DNA of 47,060 nucleotides from Puerhibacterium puerhi (GTDB lineage: Bacteria > Actinomycetota > Actinomycetes > Actinomycetales > Cellulomonadaceae). The stretch lies in the NCBI RefSeq assembly GCF_009846865.1, contig NZ_WUWN01000027.1, forward strand, positions 1-47,060, read 5' to 3'. Below the pieces are notes generated by a model. The model saw only the letters and a list, made by a program, of their open reading frames with translations. It was not told the origin of the DNA and did not search any database. Positions 30,215-37,620 of this stretch are shown here, one piece after another. The position numbers and the translations under genes are program-made. The stretch's first letter is position 1. The number at the start of each line of letters is the position of its first letter.

Positions 30215-31726
30215 TCAGCCGTCGCCGGGAACCCGGCGCGGGACGGCCCATGTCGCCGGCACGTCGGCGCCGCCCTCCTCGGTGACGCGTGCACCCATCT
30301 GCACGTAGGCAGGCTGCGGCAGGATCCGCCCGGCCACGAGCGCCTGCCCCATCCGGAACGACGTGGCCCCGGCGAGCAGGCCGGGCGGCACGAACGAGAA
30401 CACCCGGGCCAGGTCGGCGAGGTCCGCGGCCGAACCCATCCGCATGAGCACCAGGTTGTCGCACTGCGAGACGACGTTCTCGTCCACCTTGTGCGGGCGC
30501 TGGCTGGACACCAGCAGGTAGAGCCCGAACTTGCGCCCCTCCGCGGCGATCTGGGCGGTGCGCTCCGCGCAGATGCGTGTCAGCTCGTCCGCCGGTTCGG
30601 CGGGACAGACGTTGTGCGCCTCGTCGACGACGAGCAGCACGGGCCGGCGGCGCGCCCGCTCCGCCCACAGCGTGGTCAGGACCGCCGCGGCGACGAGCCG
30701 CTGCTCCTGCGCCGTGCCGAGCGATCCGAGGTCGACCACGCAGCAGCGCGCCGTGGGCCGGCGCAGCTCGTCCACCAGCGACCCGCCGCCCCGGCTCCAC
30801 ACGCCCCACTCGAGGACTCCGAGGTTCTGCGCTCGCCGCCCGAGCCGCCGGGCCGCCGGGTCGGCGTGCTGGAGCAGGTCCTGCGCTCCCGCGAGCAGCG
30901 GCGAGCCCGGGACCTCCCGGTGCAGCGCGTCGGTGAGGGCGGCGTACTCGTCGCGGTCGCGGACGGGCTCCAGGCCGAGGACCGCCGCCTGGAGCGCGGC
31001 GTCCAGGTCGGCGAAGCGCAGGCGCAGGGGGACGTCGGCCGAGGCCCCGTCGCCCCACACCCGGACGGCGTCCCGCGGGTAGACCGCGGCTGCTTCCGGC
31101 TGGGCGTCCTCCCGGACGACGCCCAGCCGGACGTAGTCGGAGTTGGGGTCCAGGACCACGACCGGCAGGTCGGTCGACGCCAGCACGCGCTCGAGCAGCA
31201 GGCCCAGGGAGTACGTCTTGCCCGACCCGGACTGCCCGCACATGAAGGTGTGGCGGCCGAGGCCGCCGCTGTCGAGCACGGCGGGCACGCCTGGAGCGTG
31301 CACCAGGTCGCCCACCTCGAGCCCGGCCCGACCCGGCCTGGTGCGGGCGAGCCACGCACCGACCTCGTCGGCGGTCGCGGCACGGACGTGGGCGTCGTGG
31401 AAGGGACGTCCGGCGTCGTCCAGGACGACGCCGGACCCTCGCGCGAGGCGGATCTCGACGTCGGGCTCGCCCGTGCCGCCGGCGGCGGCGCGTGCCGACG
31501 CCGCCGTCAGGTCGGTGACCTGACCCAGCAGCCGCGCGCCGTCGGTCTCGAGCGCGACGTAGCCGCCGCGGCGCAGCGCGAGCCCGTGGAGGGACGCCTG
31601 CACGGTGAACGCGTAGCCGTCGACCGACGTCGCGCGCGGCAGGATGCTCCGCTCGACCTGCTCCCGCGTCCGCCGGTAGCGGTCCAGCCGGTCGCGCACC
31701 TCGCTCGCGTCCCGCTGCTCGGTCAC
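30215..31726 (-). CDS. HerA/DUF87-type ATP-binding protein
   Basis: 503 residues of the FtsK/HerA ATPase superfamily. After a basic N-terminus comes a probable beta-barrel region (GYVALETDGARLLGQVTDL), then Walker A GQSGSGKT at 164-171, LDPNSDYVR at 192-200, and a Walker B LLVVDEAHN near residue 370. A later GLYLLVSSQRPHKVDENV segment is typical of HerA-like proteins and is the probable sensor/arginine-finger region. HerA proteins are hexameric DNA translocases, usually paired with NurA, Sir2 or other nucleases; none is adjacent here. GTG 31726 has GGGAGGGG upstream. It lies 49 bp downstream of the LapA-type gene and is probably cotranscribed with it. Confidence 0.87.
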   Translation of the reverse strand: MTEQRDASEVRDRLDRYRRTREQVERSILPRATSVDGYAFTVQASLHGLALRRGGYVALETDGARLLGQVTDLTAASARAAAGGTGEPDVEIRLARGSGVVLDDAGRPFHDAHVRAATADEVGAWLARTRPGRAGLEVGDLVHAPGVPAVLDSGGLGRHTFMCGQSGSGKTYSLGLLLERVLASTDLPVVVLDPNSDYVRLGVVREDAQPEAAAVYPRDAVRVWGDGASADVPLRLRFADLDAALQAAVLGLEPVRDRDEYAALTDALHREVPGSPLLAGAQDLLQHADPAARRLGRRAQNLGVLEWGVWSRGGGSLVDELRRPTARCCVVDLGSLGTAQEQRLVAAAVLTTLWAERARRRPVLLVVDEAHNVCPAEPADELTRICAERTAQIAAEGRKFGLYLLVSSQRPHKVDENVVSQCDNLVLMRMGSAADLADLARVFSFVPPGLLAGATSFRMGQALVAGRILPQPAYVQMGARVTEEGGADVPATWAVPRRVPGDG

Positions 31727-31775
31727 GGAACCCCTCCCGTCTGGCGCCCGGGCTCGCCGGCCCGGGGCGGCCGGC

Positions 31776-32060
31776 TCAGTCACCCCGGGCGGCACGGCGC
31801 GCCACCCGCCGGCGGTGCCGGCGCAGCACGCCGAGCCCCATCCACACCAGCGCGCCCAGGACTGCCGCGACCACGGTGAACAGCCACAGCGGCCAGCTGA
31901 AGCTCCAGACGAGGAACGTGAGCGTGACGTCCTGCCTGTTCTGCGCGACGAACACGACCAGCAGGCCGACGCCGACCAGGGTCGTGACGAGGCCCCGGCT
32001 GAGGCCGGCCCTGTCCGTGGCGCCGCCGGTCGTGCCGGAAGGGTTGTGCTGCTGGACCAT
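31776..32060 (-). CDS. LapA/DUF1049-domain membrane protein
   Basis: 94 residues with two transmembrane helices (about 24-41 and 51-76) separated by the LapA-domain signature VFVAQNRQDVTLTFLVWSFSWPLWL, then a basic tail RRHRRRVARRAARGD. In E. coli LapA functions in envelope lipopolysaccharide control with LapB; in actinobacteria the role is unknown. ATG 32060 has GGAGG 5 nt upstream and a -10-like TACGGT. It precedes the HerA-like gene and is divergent from the FNT channel gene. Confidence 0.82.
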   Translation of the reverse strand: MVQQHNPSGTTGGATDRAGLSRGLVTTLVGVGLLVVFVAQNRQDVTLTFLVWSFSWPLWLFTVVAAVLGALVWMGLGVLRRHRRRVARRAARGD

Positions 32061-32084
32061 GGTCGCCTCCGCCGTCCTCGTCGC

Positions 32085-32090
32085 ACCGTA
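32085..32090 (-). promoter_or_regulatory. -10 element of the LapA-type gene
   Basis: TACGGT on the minus strand, 24 nt before the start codon. Confidence 0.4.
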
Positions 32091-32112
32091 CGCGCTGCTG
32101 GTGGCACCGGGC

Positions 32113-32129
32113 TCACCCCGCGCGGGGGA
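32113..32129. promoter_or_regulatory. possible operator, near copy of TCACC-N7-GGTGA
   Basis: TCACCCCGCGCGGGGGA between divergent lapA-type and FNT genes differs by one arm base from the 17-bp inverted repeat found twice at 45452-45639. It would lie at or just upstream of the -35 region of the LapA-type gene. Confidence 0.35.
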
Positions 32130-32205
32130 CCCCGGGCGGGTGCGGCGCGCGTCCGGCAGCCTGGAGGTGTCGCGGCGACCCCGTCGCGTGGACCGGAGGT
32201 GGGCC

Positions 32206-33030
32206 GTGGGCGAGCCGGAGGACGTGCAGCGCAGTCCTGGCCCGGGGGAGGGTGAGCCGGCGACCACCGAGGAGAAGGACGAGGCGCTCGACCGGATCGT
32301 GCTCGAGGGCCGTCCCCGGCTCCACCGCAGCACGCCGGACCTGCTGGCCACGGGGACGGTCGCGGGCATCGAGGTCGGCGTCGGCGTGCTGGCGCTGCTC
32401 GTCGTCGTGCACGAGACCGGCAGCACGCTGCTGGGCGCGCTCGCGTTCTCGATCGGGCTCGTCGCCCTGCGCCTGGGGCACAGCGAGCTGTTCACCGAGG
32501 GCTTCCACGTCCCGGTCATGGTGGTCGTGGCCGGCGAGGCGCGCTGGGTGCACCTGCTGCGACTGTGGGGCGGGACCCTGCTCGGCAACCTCGTCGGTGG
32601 CTGGGTGCTCGCGTGGCTCGTCGCCGTCGCGCTGCCCGACCTGCACGCGACGGCGGGGGACCTCAGCCGCGAGTTCGTCGACCGTCCCCTCGGGCTGCGC
32701 ACGTTCGTCCTGGCGGTGCTCGCCGGGGCGGCGATCACGCTGCTGACCCGGATGCAGAACGGGACCGACGACGACGTCGCCAAGGTCGTCGCGGCGGTGG
32801 CCATCGCGTTCGTCATCGTGGGCGCCGGGCTGCTGCACTCGGTCCTCGACACCCTGATCATCTTCGTGGCCGTCCACGCGGGTGAGCCCGGTGTGTCCCT
32901 CGCCGCGTGGCTGCCGTGGTTCGGGTGGGTGCTGCTCGGCAACCTCGTCGGCGGGCTGGTGCTCACGACCCTGCTGCGCGTGGTGCGCAGCAGGGAGCGC
33001 CTCCTGCAGTGGCGCCGCGCCGGCGTCTGA
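32206..33030 (+). CDS. formate/nitrite transporter (FNT)-family channel, YfdC-like
   Basis: 274 residues. A hydrophilic acidic N-terminus of about 45 residues is followed by six membrane segments. The motif GHSELFTEGFHVPVMVV is characteristic of the YfdC branch of the FNT family, and the repeat-related GNLVGGWVL and GNLVGGLVL occur in both halves as expected. FNT proteins conduct small anions; YfdC-type substrates are not known, so formate or nitrite should not be assumed. GTG 32206 has GGAGGTGG upstream. Confidence 0.87.
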   Translation: MGEPEDVQRSPGPGEGEPATTEEKDEALDRIVLEGRPRLHRSTPDLLATGTVAGIEVGVGVLALLVVVHETGSTLLGALAFSIGLVALRLGHSELFTEGFHVPVMVVVAGEARWVHLLRLWGGTLLGNLVGGWVLAWLVAVALPDLHATAGDLSREFVDRPLGLRTFVLAVLAGAAITLLTRMQNGTDDDVAKVVAAVAIAFVIVGAGLLHSVLDTLIIFVAVHAGEPGVSLAAWLPWFGWVLLGNLVGGLVLTTLLRVVRSRERLLQWRRAGV

Positions 33031-33086
33031 CCCGCGCGGTCACGGCGTCTCGTCCTCGTGCTTGTGCGCTCCCGGCCGCCACCCCA

Positions 33087-33097
33087 CACTGACAGTG
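33087..33097. promoter_or_regulatory. 11-bp palindrome upstream of the DUF389 gene
   Basis: CACTG-A-CAGTG, a perfect inverted repeat in the 223-bp gap before ATG 33254. It could be a regulator site; there is no further support. Confidence 0.25.
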
Positions 33098-33253
33098 ACG
33101 GCGCGGCAGCCCGACGATGCTGCGGCGTCGCTACCGGAGCACCGCCCCGCCGGCCCGCGGAGCGACGGACGCGTCCCACGACGTCGTGGACGCTCGAGGC
33201 CCGAGCCCGTGGCGCTCGGCGGGCACCCCGCGGAGCGCGCGTGGGGAGGGACC

Positions 33254-34351
33254 ATGGCGACACCGACCCGTGGCCAGCGCGGCGCGGCGCCCGACGACGG
33301 CGCGGCGCCCGACGACGGCGCGGCGCGAGGCGCCCGCGCCGAGGGCCGCCTGCTGCGGCGCCTCGTCCCGGCCGCCCAGCGGCGCCCGTTCGCCGACGTC
33401 GTCGACCGCCTCGACCTGGACGCCGGTGACGTCCGCGCCAAGCGGTCGGCGTTCTGGACCATGCTCGTGCTCGCGGGGGTGATCGCCGTGGCCGGGGTGG
33501 TCACCGACTCCACCGCCACCGTGATCGGCGCGATGATCATCGCGCCGCTGTCGACCCCGATCCTCGGGATCGGGCTGGGGATCGTCGCGGGCGACCGGTC
33601 GGTGGCCCTGCGGTCGCTCGCCTCCGTGGCCGGCGGCACCGTCGTCGTCGTGGCGCTCGGGGCGCTCGTCACCCTGGCCCTGCCGGCCACGACCGACGTG
33701 CTGTCCAACTCCCAGGTCACCGGCCGGACCTCGCCCGGGCTCGGCGACCTGGTCGCGGCCTTCGCGACCGGCTTCGCCGGCGCCATCGCCCTGTCCCGCC
33801 GCGATCTCGGTGACGTCCTGCCCGGCATCGCGATCGCCATCTCGCTCGTGCCGCCCCTCGGCGTGGTCGGCGTGTGCCTCGGCGAGGGGCAGCCGGCGCT
33901 CGCGGCCGGTGCACTCCTGCTGTTCGCCTCCAACGCCGTCGCCCTCGTCGTCGCCGCCACGGTCGTGTTCTCCGGGGCCGGCTACCTGCGCGACGCCCGT
34001 GCCGCGCGGGCCGATGCGCGCCGGCCCCGCCGGCGCGCCGCGGTGCTCGGGGCGCTCGTGGCCGTGCTGGTGGTGGCCGTGCCGATGACCGTGAACAGCG
34101 CCCAGGCGGTGCTCGCGCAGCTGTGGCTCGCGCAGAGCCGGGACGCCGCGCAGGCCTGGGCCGCGTCGGTCCCGGGTGGCACCGTGGACGACGTGCGCTG
34201 GCAGGGCCAGGATCTCGTCGTGGAGATCCGCAGCCCGGGCGACCCGCCGGACGTCGGGGCGCTCGAGGAGCAGGTCGACGCCGTCGTCCCGTGGCGTCCC
34301 GAGGTCGTCGTCCTGCACACGGTGGGGGAGCGCCTGGCGCCGGAGCGATAG
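33254..34351 (+). CDS. DUF389-family membrane protein
   Basis: 365 residues of the TIGR00341/DUF389 family of unknown function. It has a soluble start, then about six transmembrane segments with the family motif DSTATVIGAMIIAPLSTPILGIGLGIVAGD and later LVPPLGVVGVCL. A C-terminal soluble region (VDDVRWQGQDLVVEIRS...VVPWRPEVVVLHTV) ends the protein. ATG 33254 has GGGGAGGG immediately upstream. The N-terminus contains the repeat APDDGA from tandem 18-bp DNA repeats at about 33289-33324. It follows the FNT gene with its own 223-bp upstream region. Confidence 0.85.
   Translation: MATPTRGQRGAAPDDGAAPDDGAARGARAEGRLLRRLVPAAQRRPFADVVDRLDLDAGDVRAKRSAFWTMLVLAGVIAVAGVVTDSTATVIGAMIIAPLSTPILGIGLGIVAGDRSVALRSLASVAGGTVVVVALGALVTLALPATTDVLSNSQVTGRTSPGLGDLVAAFATGFAGAIALSRRDLGDVLPGIAIAISLVPPLGVVGVCLGEGQPALAAGALLLFASNAVALVVAATVVFSGAGYLRDARAARADARRPRRRAAVLGALVAVLVVAVPMTVNSAQAVLAQLWLAQSRDAAQAWAASVPGGTVDDVRWQGQDLVVEIRSPGDPPDVGALEEQVDAVVPWRPEVVVLHTVGERLAPER
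33289..33324 (+). repeat. 18-bp tandem repeat in the DUF389 gene
   Basis: Two in-frame copies of GCGCCCGACGACGGCGCG encode APDDGA repeats in the variable N-terminus. Confidence 0.7.
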
Positions 34352-34543
34352 CCGGGGGAGCCCGCCCGACGGCATCGAGCCAGCTCGGCGCGCTGGCGAT
34401 CTTCGGCGCGACGGGGGGACCTGGACGCGCTCGTCGTCCCGGGCGAGCCGAGGGTGCGGCGGCGGCGCGCGGTGCGCTGGGTTCCTCGCCGACCACGACG
34501 AGGACCTGACCGAGGCGGCGCGGCCGCGGCCGTGACCAGGCGG

Positions 34544-35305
34544 TCATCGTCTGTCGCCGGCGTCCTGGGCGCGGCGGTAGGCCGCGACGCAGCAGCGCCC
34601 GGCACCGGGTTCCAGCCGGGCGTCGACCGCGCGGCACCCCAGGCCCTCCGCCAGGCCCGCGACGTACGCGTGGTTGAGCGAGCACACCACCTCGGTGTGC
34701 TCGCGGGCGAGGGCGTCGAAGGGGCAGTTGCCGAGCAGCAGCCGGTCGCCGCCGGCGTCCAGGCGGGGCTCGTAGCCGTGGGTCTCGAGGGCACGGCCCA
34801 GCCGGGCGAGCTCGGCCGTGGCGCCCGCGTCGCCCGCCTCGCCAGTGCCGCCCGTGTCGCCCGGCTCGCCCGTGTCCGCCGGTGCCGCGCGGCTCGCGGC
34901 GGCGGCGCGGCCCTCGCGCGCCGCCGCCGCGCGCGTCGCGTCCCGGAGCGGTTCGCCGGCCAGCGCCCGTTCGACGCCCGCCGCCAGGATGTGCCCCACG
35001 AGGTCGTACCGGCGCGGCGGCAGGGAGACCGCCACCTCCCGCTCGGCGCGGCGGTAGAGCTTCGCCGGGCGCCCGGCCCCGGGCCCGGACCGGCCGCCGA
35101 GCCTGCGGAACTCGACGTCGAGCAGCCCGTCGGCCGCGAGGCGGTCGAGGTGGAACCGCGCGGTGGGCACGGGGACGCCCACCGCGGCGGCCGCCTCCTC
35201 GCGCCCGACGGCGTGCGGCTGGGCCGCGACGTACCGGTAGAGCGCGCGCCGCGTCGGCTCGGCCAGGGCGCCGATGCCCCGGGTGGCGTCCGTCAGCCCG
35301 TCCAT
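34544..35305 (-). CDS. SufR-like ArsR-type regulator with Fe-S-ligand-like cysteines
   Basis: 253 residues, COG2345 type. The N-terminal winged helix (EPTRRALYRYVAAQP...ARFHLDRLAADGLL) is typical of ArsR-like regulators. A Gly/Ala/Glu-rich stretch near 130-165 looks like a linker. The C-terminal part has NCPF (Cys194), VVC (Cys208), LGC (Cys224) and RCC (Cys238-239), giving C-X13-C-X15-C-X13/14-C. This is close to the four-cysteine pattern known for SufR, which binds an Fe-S cluster and represses in response to cluster state. Metal binding here is inferred. ATG 35305 has GAAGGAGG upstream. It is divergent from folE and a flavoprotein gene, its likely targets; no suf genes are adjacent. Confidence 0.83.
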   Translation of the reverse strand: MDGLTDATRGIGALAEPTRRALYRYVAAQPHAVGREEAAAAVGVPVPTARFHLDRLAADGLLDVEFRRLGGRSGPGAGRPAKLYRRAEREVAVSLPPRRYDLVGHILAAGVERALAGEPLRDATRAAAAREGRAAAASRAAPADTGEPGDTGGTGEAGDAGATAELARLGRALETHGYEPRLDAGGDRLLLGNCPFDALAREHTEVVCSLNHAYVAGLAEGLGCRAVDARLEPGAGRCCVAAYRRAQDAGDRR

Positions 35306-35331
35306 GGTCCTCCTTCTATCGGAGACATGTA

Positions 35332-35360
35332 TTGACGTTAGTCCGCTCCGCTCCTACCGT
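35332..35360 (+). promoter_or_regulatory. sigma-70-type promoter of the folE operon
   Basis: TTGACG (35332-35337), exactly 17 bp, TACCGT (35355-35360). The best matched -35/-10 pair in the window. The 5' leader to folE would be about 98 nt. It lies between divergent genes next to ACATGT and a partial CTATCG/CGTTAG dyad at 35316-35341, a possible site for the adjacent regulator. Confidence 0.72.
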
Positions 35361-35412
35361 CGATCCAGGGGGACGAAGAGGTCACCAGCACCCACGCGAG
35401 AGGGGTCGCGCC

Positions 35413-35472
35413 ATGGACACGACGGACGCCATGCCGCACCGCGCCACGATCCTCGGAGGCCGCCATGACTGA
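35413..35472 (+). CDS. 19-codon upstream ORF overlapping the folE start
   Basis: ATG 35413 reads MDTTDAMPHRATILGGRHD and stops at 35470-35472, so it overlaps the folE ATG (35465) by 8 nt in another frame. GAGAGGGG lies upstream at ribosome-site distance. It could be a translated leader coupling ribosomes to folE, or be untranslated. No family recognised. Confidence 0.4.
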   Translation: MDTTDAMPHRATILGGRHD

Positions 35473-36208
35473 CGTGGCCACCACCGCTCCGCCCGGCAGC
35501 GCCCTGCGCGGCGCGCCCGGCGGCCTTCCGGACGACCCGCTCGACGTCGAGGTCGCGCCCGAGGCTCCCGGCGGGCTCGAGGTCGGGGGCGGGGTCGGGG
35601 TCGGGGTCGCCGCGTGGCGGCCGCGGATCGTCCACGACCGGCCGCCCGTCGACGGTTCGCGGGCGGAGCGGGCGGCAGCCGAGCTGCTCGCCGCCCTCGG
35701 TCAGCCGCTCGACGACGCGGGGCTGCGCGACACCCCGCGGCGCATGGCGCAGGCCTGGGCGGAGCTGCTCGCGGCGCCGGAGCTGGAGCTGACGACCTTC
35801 CCGAACGACGACGGCTACGCCGAGCTCGTGGTTCTCCAGAACATCCCGGTCCGCTCCGTGTGCGAGCACCACATGCTGCCGTTCGTCGGCGTGGCGCACG
35901 TCGGCTACCTGCCCGGCCTGCGCATCGCGGGCCTGTCGAAGCTCGCCCGGGTGGTCGACCACTTCGCCCGCCGTGCCCAGACCCAGGAGCGGCTGACCCT
36001 GCAGGTGGCCGAGGAGCTGGAGCGGCGCCTCGGCGCGCGCGGCGTGGGCGTGGTGGTCGAGGCGGAGCACACGTGCCTGAGCCTGCGCGGCGCCCGGGCC
36101 GGCGGCACGCGCACGGTGACGTCGGCGCTCACCGGCGCGCTGCGCGACGACGCGGCCCGGCGGGCCGAGTTCCTCGCCCTCGCGCGGGGACGGGGGGCGG
36201 GGCGATGA
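35465..36208 (+). CDS. folE: GTP cyclohydrolase I (FolE type)
   Basis: Converts GTP to 7,8-dihydroneopterin triphosphate, the entry step to folate and biopterin. The 247-residue product has the zinc/active-site signature SVCEHHMLPF and LSKLARVVDHFARRAQTQERLT. The second zinc-cysteine segment HTCLSLRGARAGGTRTVTS is present too. A roughly 60-residue Gly/Val/Pro-rich N-terminal extension precedes the conserved domain. GGAGG precedes ATG 35465 by 4 nt. It is apart from folP/folK-type genes, so it may be a second copy for a conditional need; the partner is the coupled flavoprotein gene (ATGA overlap). Confidence 0.93.
   Translation: MTDVATTAPPGSALRGAPGGLPDDPLDVEVAPEAPGGLEVGGGVGVGVAAWRPRIVHDRPPVDGSRAERAAAELLAALGQPLDDAGLRDTPRRMAQAWAELLAAPELELTTFPNDDGYAELVVLQNIPVRSVCEHHMLPFVGVAHVGYLPGLRIAGLSKLARVVDHFARRAQTQERLTLQVAEELERRLGARGVGVVVEAEHTCLSLRGARAGGTRTVTSALTGALRDDAARRAEFLALARGRGAGR
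35585..35606 (+). other. G-quadruplex motif near the 5' end of folE
   Basis: Four G-runs (five, four, four and four G) separated by 1, 2 and 2 nt on the coding strand, codons 41-48, encoding GGGVGVGV. Such motifs can fold in DNA or mRNA. Formation here is inferred. Confidence 0.6.
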
Positions 36209-37389
36209 GCGGCGTGGTGGTCGTGGGTGGCGGGCTCGCCGCCGGGACGGCAGTCACCGTGCTGCGCGAGAACGGCTACGCCGGGCCCGTGGTCCTCGTC
36301 GCCGCCGAGGACCACCTGCCCTACGAGCGGCCGCCCCTGTCGAAGGGCTACCTCCTGGGCGACGACCCGATCGACGTCGTCTACCTCCACGACCGCGCCT
36401 GGTACGCCGAGCACGGCGTCGAGCTGCGGCTGGGGGAGCCTGCCACCGCGGTCGACCGCGCCGCCGGCGTCGTCCGCACCGCGGCGGGCGAGCTGCCCTA
36501 CGACCGGCTCGTCCTGGCGACCGGCGCCGTGCCCCGGCGCCTGCGCGTCGCCGACGAGTCGGGCCGCCCGGTGTCGTACCTGCGCACGATCGAGGACGCG
36601 CGGCGGCTGCGGGCCGCGCTCGCCGGGGCGCCGCGCGTGGCGATCGTGGGCGGAGGGTGGATCGGGCTGGAGGTGGCCGCCGCCGCCCGCGCCGCCGGCG
36701 CGCAGGTCACCGTGCACGAGGCCGCTGCGCTGCCGCTGCTCGCGGTCCTCGGCCCCGAGGTCGCCCGGGTCTTCGCCGACGTCCACCGCGCGCACGGCGT
36801 CGACCTGCGGCTCGGGTCCGCGGTGAGCCCGGCGGACCTGCGGGGTGCGGACCACGTCGTCGTCGGCGTCGGCGCGGTGCCGCAGACCGCGCTCGCCGCG
36901 GCGGCCGGCCTGCCCGTCGACGACGGCGTGCTCGTCGACGCCCACCTGCGGACCGCCGACCCGGCGGTCTTCGCGATCGGTGACGTGGCGAACGTCGACC
37001 ATCCGGTGCTCGGCCGGCGCGTGCGGGTCGAGCACTGGCAGACGGCCATCGACCACGGCACCGCCGTGGGGCGCACCCTGGCCGGCGACGCGACCGCCAT
37101 GACGGCGCAGCCGTACTTCTACACCGACCAGTACGACCTCGGGATGGAGTACGTGGGCTCGCCCGGCCTGGCGGGCTACGACCGCGTGGTGGTGCGCGGC
37201 GACACGCGCGAGCCGCGCTTCACCGCCTTCTGGCTGCGCGCCGGCACCGTCGTGGCCGGCATGCACGTCAACGACTGGGACGCGATCGACCCCATCCGCG
37301 CCCTCGTGGGGCAGGCGGTGGACGCGGAGCGGCTGGCCGACGCCGGCGCCGAGCTCGGCGCGCTCGCGGACGAGGTGGCGGCCGGCTGA
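36205..37389 (+). CDS. FAD/NAD(P)-dependent ferredoxin-reductase-type oxidoreductase
   Basis: 394 residues. The FAD motif VVVGGGLAAGTA begins at residue 4, the NAD-binding motif VAIVGGGWIGLEVAAAARAAG lies in the middle, and FAIGDVANVDHP is the second FAD motif. The C-terminal reductase domain (PYFYTDQYDLGMEYVG...GMHVNDWDAIDPI) is of the rhodocoxin/ferredoxin reductase type. Usual partners are ferredoxins or P450s; none is adjacent. The ATG overlaps the folE stop (ATGA), so both are made together under the same promoter. Confidence 0.92.
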   Translation: MSGVVVVGGGLAAGTAVTVLRENGYAGPVVLVAAEDHLPYERPPLSKGYLLGDDPIDVVYLHDRAWYAEHGVELRLGEPATAVDRAAGVVRTAAGELPYDRLVLATGAVPRRLRVADESGRPVSYLRTIEDARRLRAALAGAPRVAIVGGGWIGLEVAAAARAAGAQVTVHEAAALPLLAVLGPEVARVFADVHRAHGVDLRLGSAVSPADLRGADHVVVGVGAVPQTALAAAAGLPVDDGVLVDAHLRTADPAVFAIGDVANVDHPVLGRRVRVEHWQTAIDHGTAVGRTLAGDATAMTAQPYFYTDQYDLGMEYVGSPGLAGYDRVVVRGDTREPRFTAFWLRAGTVVAGMHVNDWDAIDPIRALVGQAVDAERLADAGAELGALADEVAAG

Positions 37390-37526
37390 CGGGCGCGGCC
37401 GGCCCCGGGCGTGCGGTGTCGGTCCCGGTGGCGTCGGAATAGTGTGCCAAGCAAGCGCTCCTCGACCCTGCCGCACGTCCGGCCGACGGGATGCCCGGAC
37501 GGGGGTCCACGAGGCGTGCGGGGGAC

Positions 37527-37532
37527 TAGCGT
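37527..37532 (+). promoter_or_regulatory. -10 element of the MFS transporter gene
   Basis: TAGCGT about 90 nt before ATG 37621. A second candidate, TAGTGT, lies at 37440-37445. Confidence 0.3.
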
Positions 37533-37620
37533 GGTGCCGAGGGCGAGCGCGCCGCCGCCACGCCGGCACCGACGCCCGGCTCGGGCGGCGGCGGCCGTGC
37601 CCGCCGCACGGAGGCGCACC

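Noticed and set aside
32206-33030. Formate or nitrite channel named focA or nirC
   Set aside because: The SELFTE motif places it with YfdC-type proteins whose substrate is unknown.
35361-35464. Folate riboswitch before folE
   Set aside because: The leader does not show the conserved pattern of the tetrahydrofolate riboswitch as far as can be judged by eye.
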